Below, one piece after another: positions 62,391 through 64,000 of a stretch of 64,000 nucleotides of DNA (within the stretch, counting starts at the first letter, position 1; each line of letters begins with the position of its first letter). Below the pieces are notes generated by a model. It was not told where the DNA came from, made no database searches, and was given only the letters and a program-made list of their open reading frames with translations. This stretch comes from CAVVGZ01 sp963747965 (GTDB taxonomy: Bacteria > Chloroflexota > Anaerolineae > Anaerolineales > Anaerolineaceae). Position numbers and translations under genes: made by a program. The stretch lies in the NCBI GenBank assembly GCA_963747965.1, contig CAVVGZ010000007.1:372001-436000 (forward strand). Direction: 5' to 3'.

Positions 62391-64000
62391 TTATATATCA
62401 TCAATCATCCTGGAAAATTCCTCTATCGTTGTAACAGGTTGTTTACAGGTAAATCCGTGGCAAACATAGGCAGTCATCAGATTATCAATCGGTGAATGAC
62501 CTTGGAGTAATTCCGGTAATTTTAAACTGGAAGAAAATGGACCAGCCGCTGTTATTAAATTCGGACGATACATCGAATTTATAATGTCGAAAAAACGAGG
62601 ATCTTTTTGTTTATGTTTCGGCCAAACCAGTGCCACTTGTTTAATATCTGCATGGGCTAAATCCATTGCTTGTAACCAGAATGGAAACCCATATGGATCA
62701 CTTTTAATCAAGTCCTGTACACCTGAAAGAGTTTTTTCTGCAAGGTTCCGATAATTATCATTTCCGGTAAATGCTGCATGCAGTATTAAAGCATAAACAG
62801 CCATTGCACTTCCGCAAGGGGTTACATTATCGCGAAGGTTTTTAGGTCTATAGATCAATTCTTTATGGTGGTTAGATGTGTCGAAAAAACTTGTGAGATC
62901 GGGATCATAAAATAAGCTGATCAAATCTTGAATCAATAAATCAATTTTATTCAACCAAACCGGATTGAAATCAGCCTGGTAGAGTGCATAAAGGGCCAGG
63001 ATTAATGCGGAATAATCTTCCAGGTACGCATTAATACTTGCTTTTCCTTGACGCCAGCAGCGAAATAAATTTCCATCTTTTAACATTTCGCGTAGCAAAA
63101 ACTCCCCAATTCCCTTTGCAACGATAAGGTAATCAGGGCGATTTAAGTATCTGGCCGCCTCTGCAAATGAGAGCAATGTCAATGCGTTCCAGGAGGTTAA
63201 GATTTTATCGTCTAATGCGGGATGAATTCGCTTAGATCTTAGTTGAAACAGTTTTAAGCGAATATTTTCCAATTTTGAATAAAAAACATCGTTTTCTAAT
63301 CCCATTTCGAGAATCGTTTCGCGATGAGATTTTTGGTGCTGTAAAATGACTTTACCCTCAAAATTTCCTTTCTCCGAAATATTACAAACTTTAGTAAGAA
63401 AATGAAATTCATCAAGTGATAGATTGGATCGAAGTTCCTCAAAGGACCAGGTGTAAAAATTACCTTCTATTCCTTCCGAATCTGCATCTATACTGCTATA
63501 GAAACCTCCTGCAGGATCCCGTAATTCAATGGCCATAAAATTTAAAATTCCTTCGCAGGTGTTCTTAAATTCATCTTCTCCAGTGAGCAAGTAACCACGC
63601 AGATATGCCAATGACAATTGGGCATTATCGTAGAGCATTTTTTCAAAATGAGGAATTAACCAGAGTTCATCGGTACTGTAACGATGAAAACCGCCGCCCA
63701 GGATATCATACATCCCTCCACGGCACATCATCATTAATGCATGCTTGACTACTCCTTTACAACTGTCATCCCCCTTGAAGGCTTGATCCGTGAGAAACAA
63801 AATATTTATCGGTAGAGGAAATTTTGGGGCATTACCCCAACCACCATTTTCGTAATCATAATGATTTAGAAGAGCTTTGGCAGACCTGGAAACCAATGAA
63901 GGATCCATGAATTGTCCGGAATAAGTTTCTACTTCAATTTTATTAGAAAGATGACGAAACAGTCTCTCTGACGTACGAATAATTTCCCGGTTATCATTCT
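62391..64000 (-). CDS. DUF255/YyaL-type thioredoxin-domain protein, C-terminal part
   Basis: The frame is open to the right edge, so the start lies outside the window; an internal ATG at 63908 is not the real start. The visible part is the (alpha/alpha) barrel region of the spermatogenesis-associated/YyaL family: GGWGNAPKFPLP, GGMYDILGGGFHRYS, PHFEKMLYDNAQL and DSEGIEGNFYTWS. The N-terminal thioredoxin-like domain is outside. Function is uncertain; sugar-epimerase-like folds are related. It precedes murA by 128 bases. Confidence 0.92.
   Translation of the reverse strand, partial: NDNREIIRTSERLFRHLSNKIEVETYSGQFMDPSLVSRSAKALLNHYDYENGGWGNAPKFPLPINILFLTDQAFKGDDSCKGVVKHALMMMCRGGMYDILGGGFHRYSTDELWLIPHFEKMLYDNAQLSLAYLRGYLLTGEDEFKNTCEGILNFMAIELRDPAGGFYSSIDADSEGIEGNFYTWSFEELRSNLSLDEFHFLTKVCNISEKGNFEGKVILQHQKSHRETILEMGLENDVFYSKLENIRLKLFQLRSKRIHPALDDKILTSWNALTLLSFAEAARYLNRPDYLIVAKGIGEFLLREMLKDGNLFRCWRQGKASINAYLEDYSALILALYALYQADFNPVWLNKIDLLIQDLISLFYDPDLTSFFDTSNHHKELIYRPKNLRDNVTPCGSAMAVYALILHAAFTGNDNYRNLAEKTLSGVQDLIKSDPYGFPFWLQAMDLAHADIKQVALVWPKHKQKDPRFFDIINSMYRPNLITAAGPFSSSLKLPELLQGHSPIDNLMTAYVCHGFTCKQPVTTIEEFSRMIDDI

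Noticed and set aside
1..64000. CRISPR arrays, insertion sequences, phage or integrase genes
   Set aside because: I looked for direct repeat arrays, transposase motifs and tRNA-linked integrases and saw none; the accessory operon is not flanked by visible mobile elements.

Overview
The window is about 64 kb of AT-rich bacterial chromosome, densely coded on both strands. It reads most like Chloroflexota, probably class Anaerolineae. The grounds are proline/threonine-rich linkers in surface proteins, a solute-binding lipoprotein with a valine/glutamate-repeat stalk, an extended RecG N-terminus, TIGR03960/TIGR03936-type radical SAM genes, a peptidoglycan-type cell cycle set (MurA, MurJ, MreB, RodZ), and methylmalonyl-CoA and molybdenum-hydroxylase enzymes. 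This assignment is inference from content and not from a phylogenetic marker.

Layout. 1-1734 (minus): a corrinoid methyl-transfer cluster with a homocysteine methyltransferase, a methionine-synthase-activation-like protein, and the first residues of a ferredoxin-type reductive activator. 2063-14495 (plus): a long accessory catabolic operon. It starts with a frameshifted GntR/FadR-type regulator, then two M24-fold proteins that have lost metal ligands, two peptide-type ABC permeases and a binding lipoprotein (no ATPases), a DUF3830 protein, an enolase-superfamily enzyme and a three-subunit xanthine-dehydrogenase-type molybdenum hydroxylase. 14799-17244: a PIG-L deacetylase, a frameshifted GntR/PBP-like regulator and a divergent molbindin (Mop), linking the locus to molybdenum supply. 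From 17308 on, genes look like core chromosome.

Core region. 17308-20561: dcd, a CapA-like protein, ftcD. 20692-28847: a YedK/HMCES-type protein, tRNA-Glu, rsmI, murJ, a membrane TPR-like protein, rimO, a double-HTH RodZ, rplI. 29158-38021: methylmalonyl-CoA mutase and epimerase, an M42 peptidase, F1-ATPase atpA-G-D-C without F0 or delta genes, and an MreB homologue. 38059-45960: rex, a large lipoprotein, a membrane zinc peptidase, tRNA-Arg, and a DUF503/SDR/radical-SAM/DUF2344 operon. 46075-56958: folC, lon, then a minus-strand operon asp23-fakA-degV-recG-coaD-coiled coil, and rpmB. 57013-64000: rpe, a Ser/Thr kinase, an SH3 protein, a response regulator behind a perfect palindromic operator, thioredoxin, a MurA with Cys replaced by Asp, and a partial DUF255 protein.

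The most notable points are the unassigned catabolic operon with degenerate M24 proteins and its molybdenum link, the natural Cys-to-Asp MurA, an about 50-residue insertion in AtpA, the palindrome at the response-regulator promoter, and four genes that each appear to carry a one-base indel. The last pattern may reflect sequence error rather than biology.
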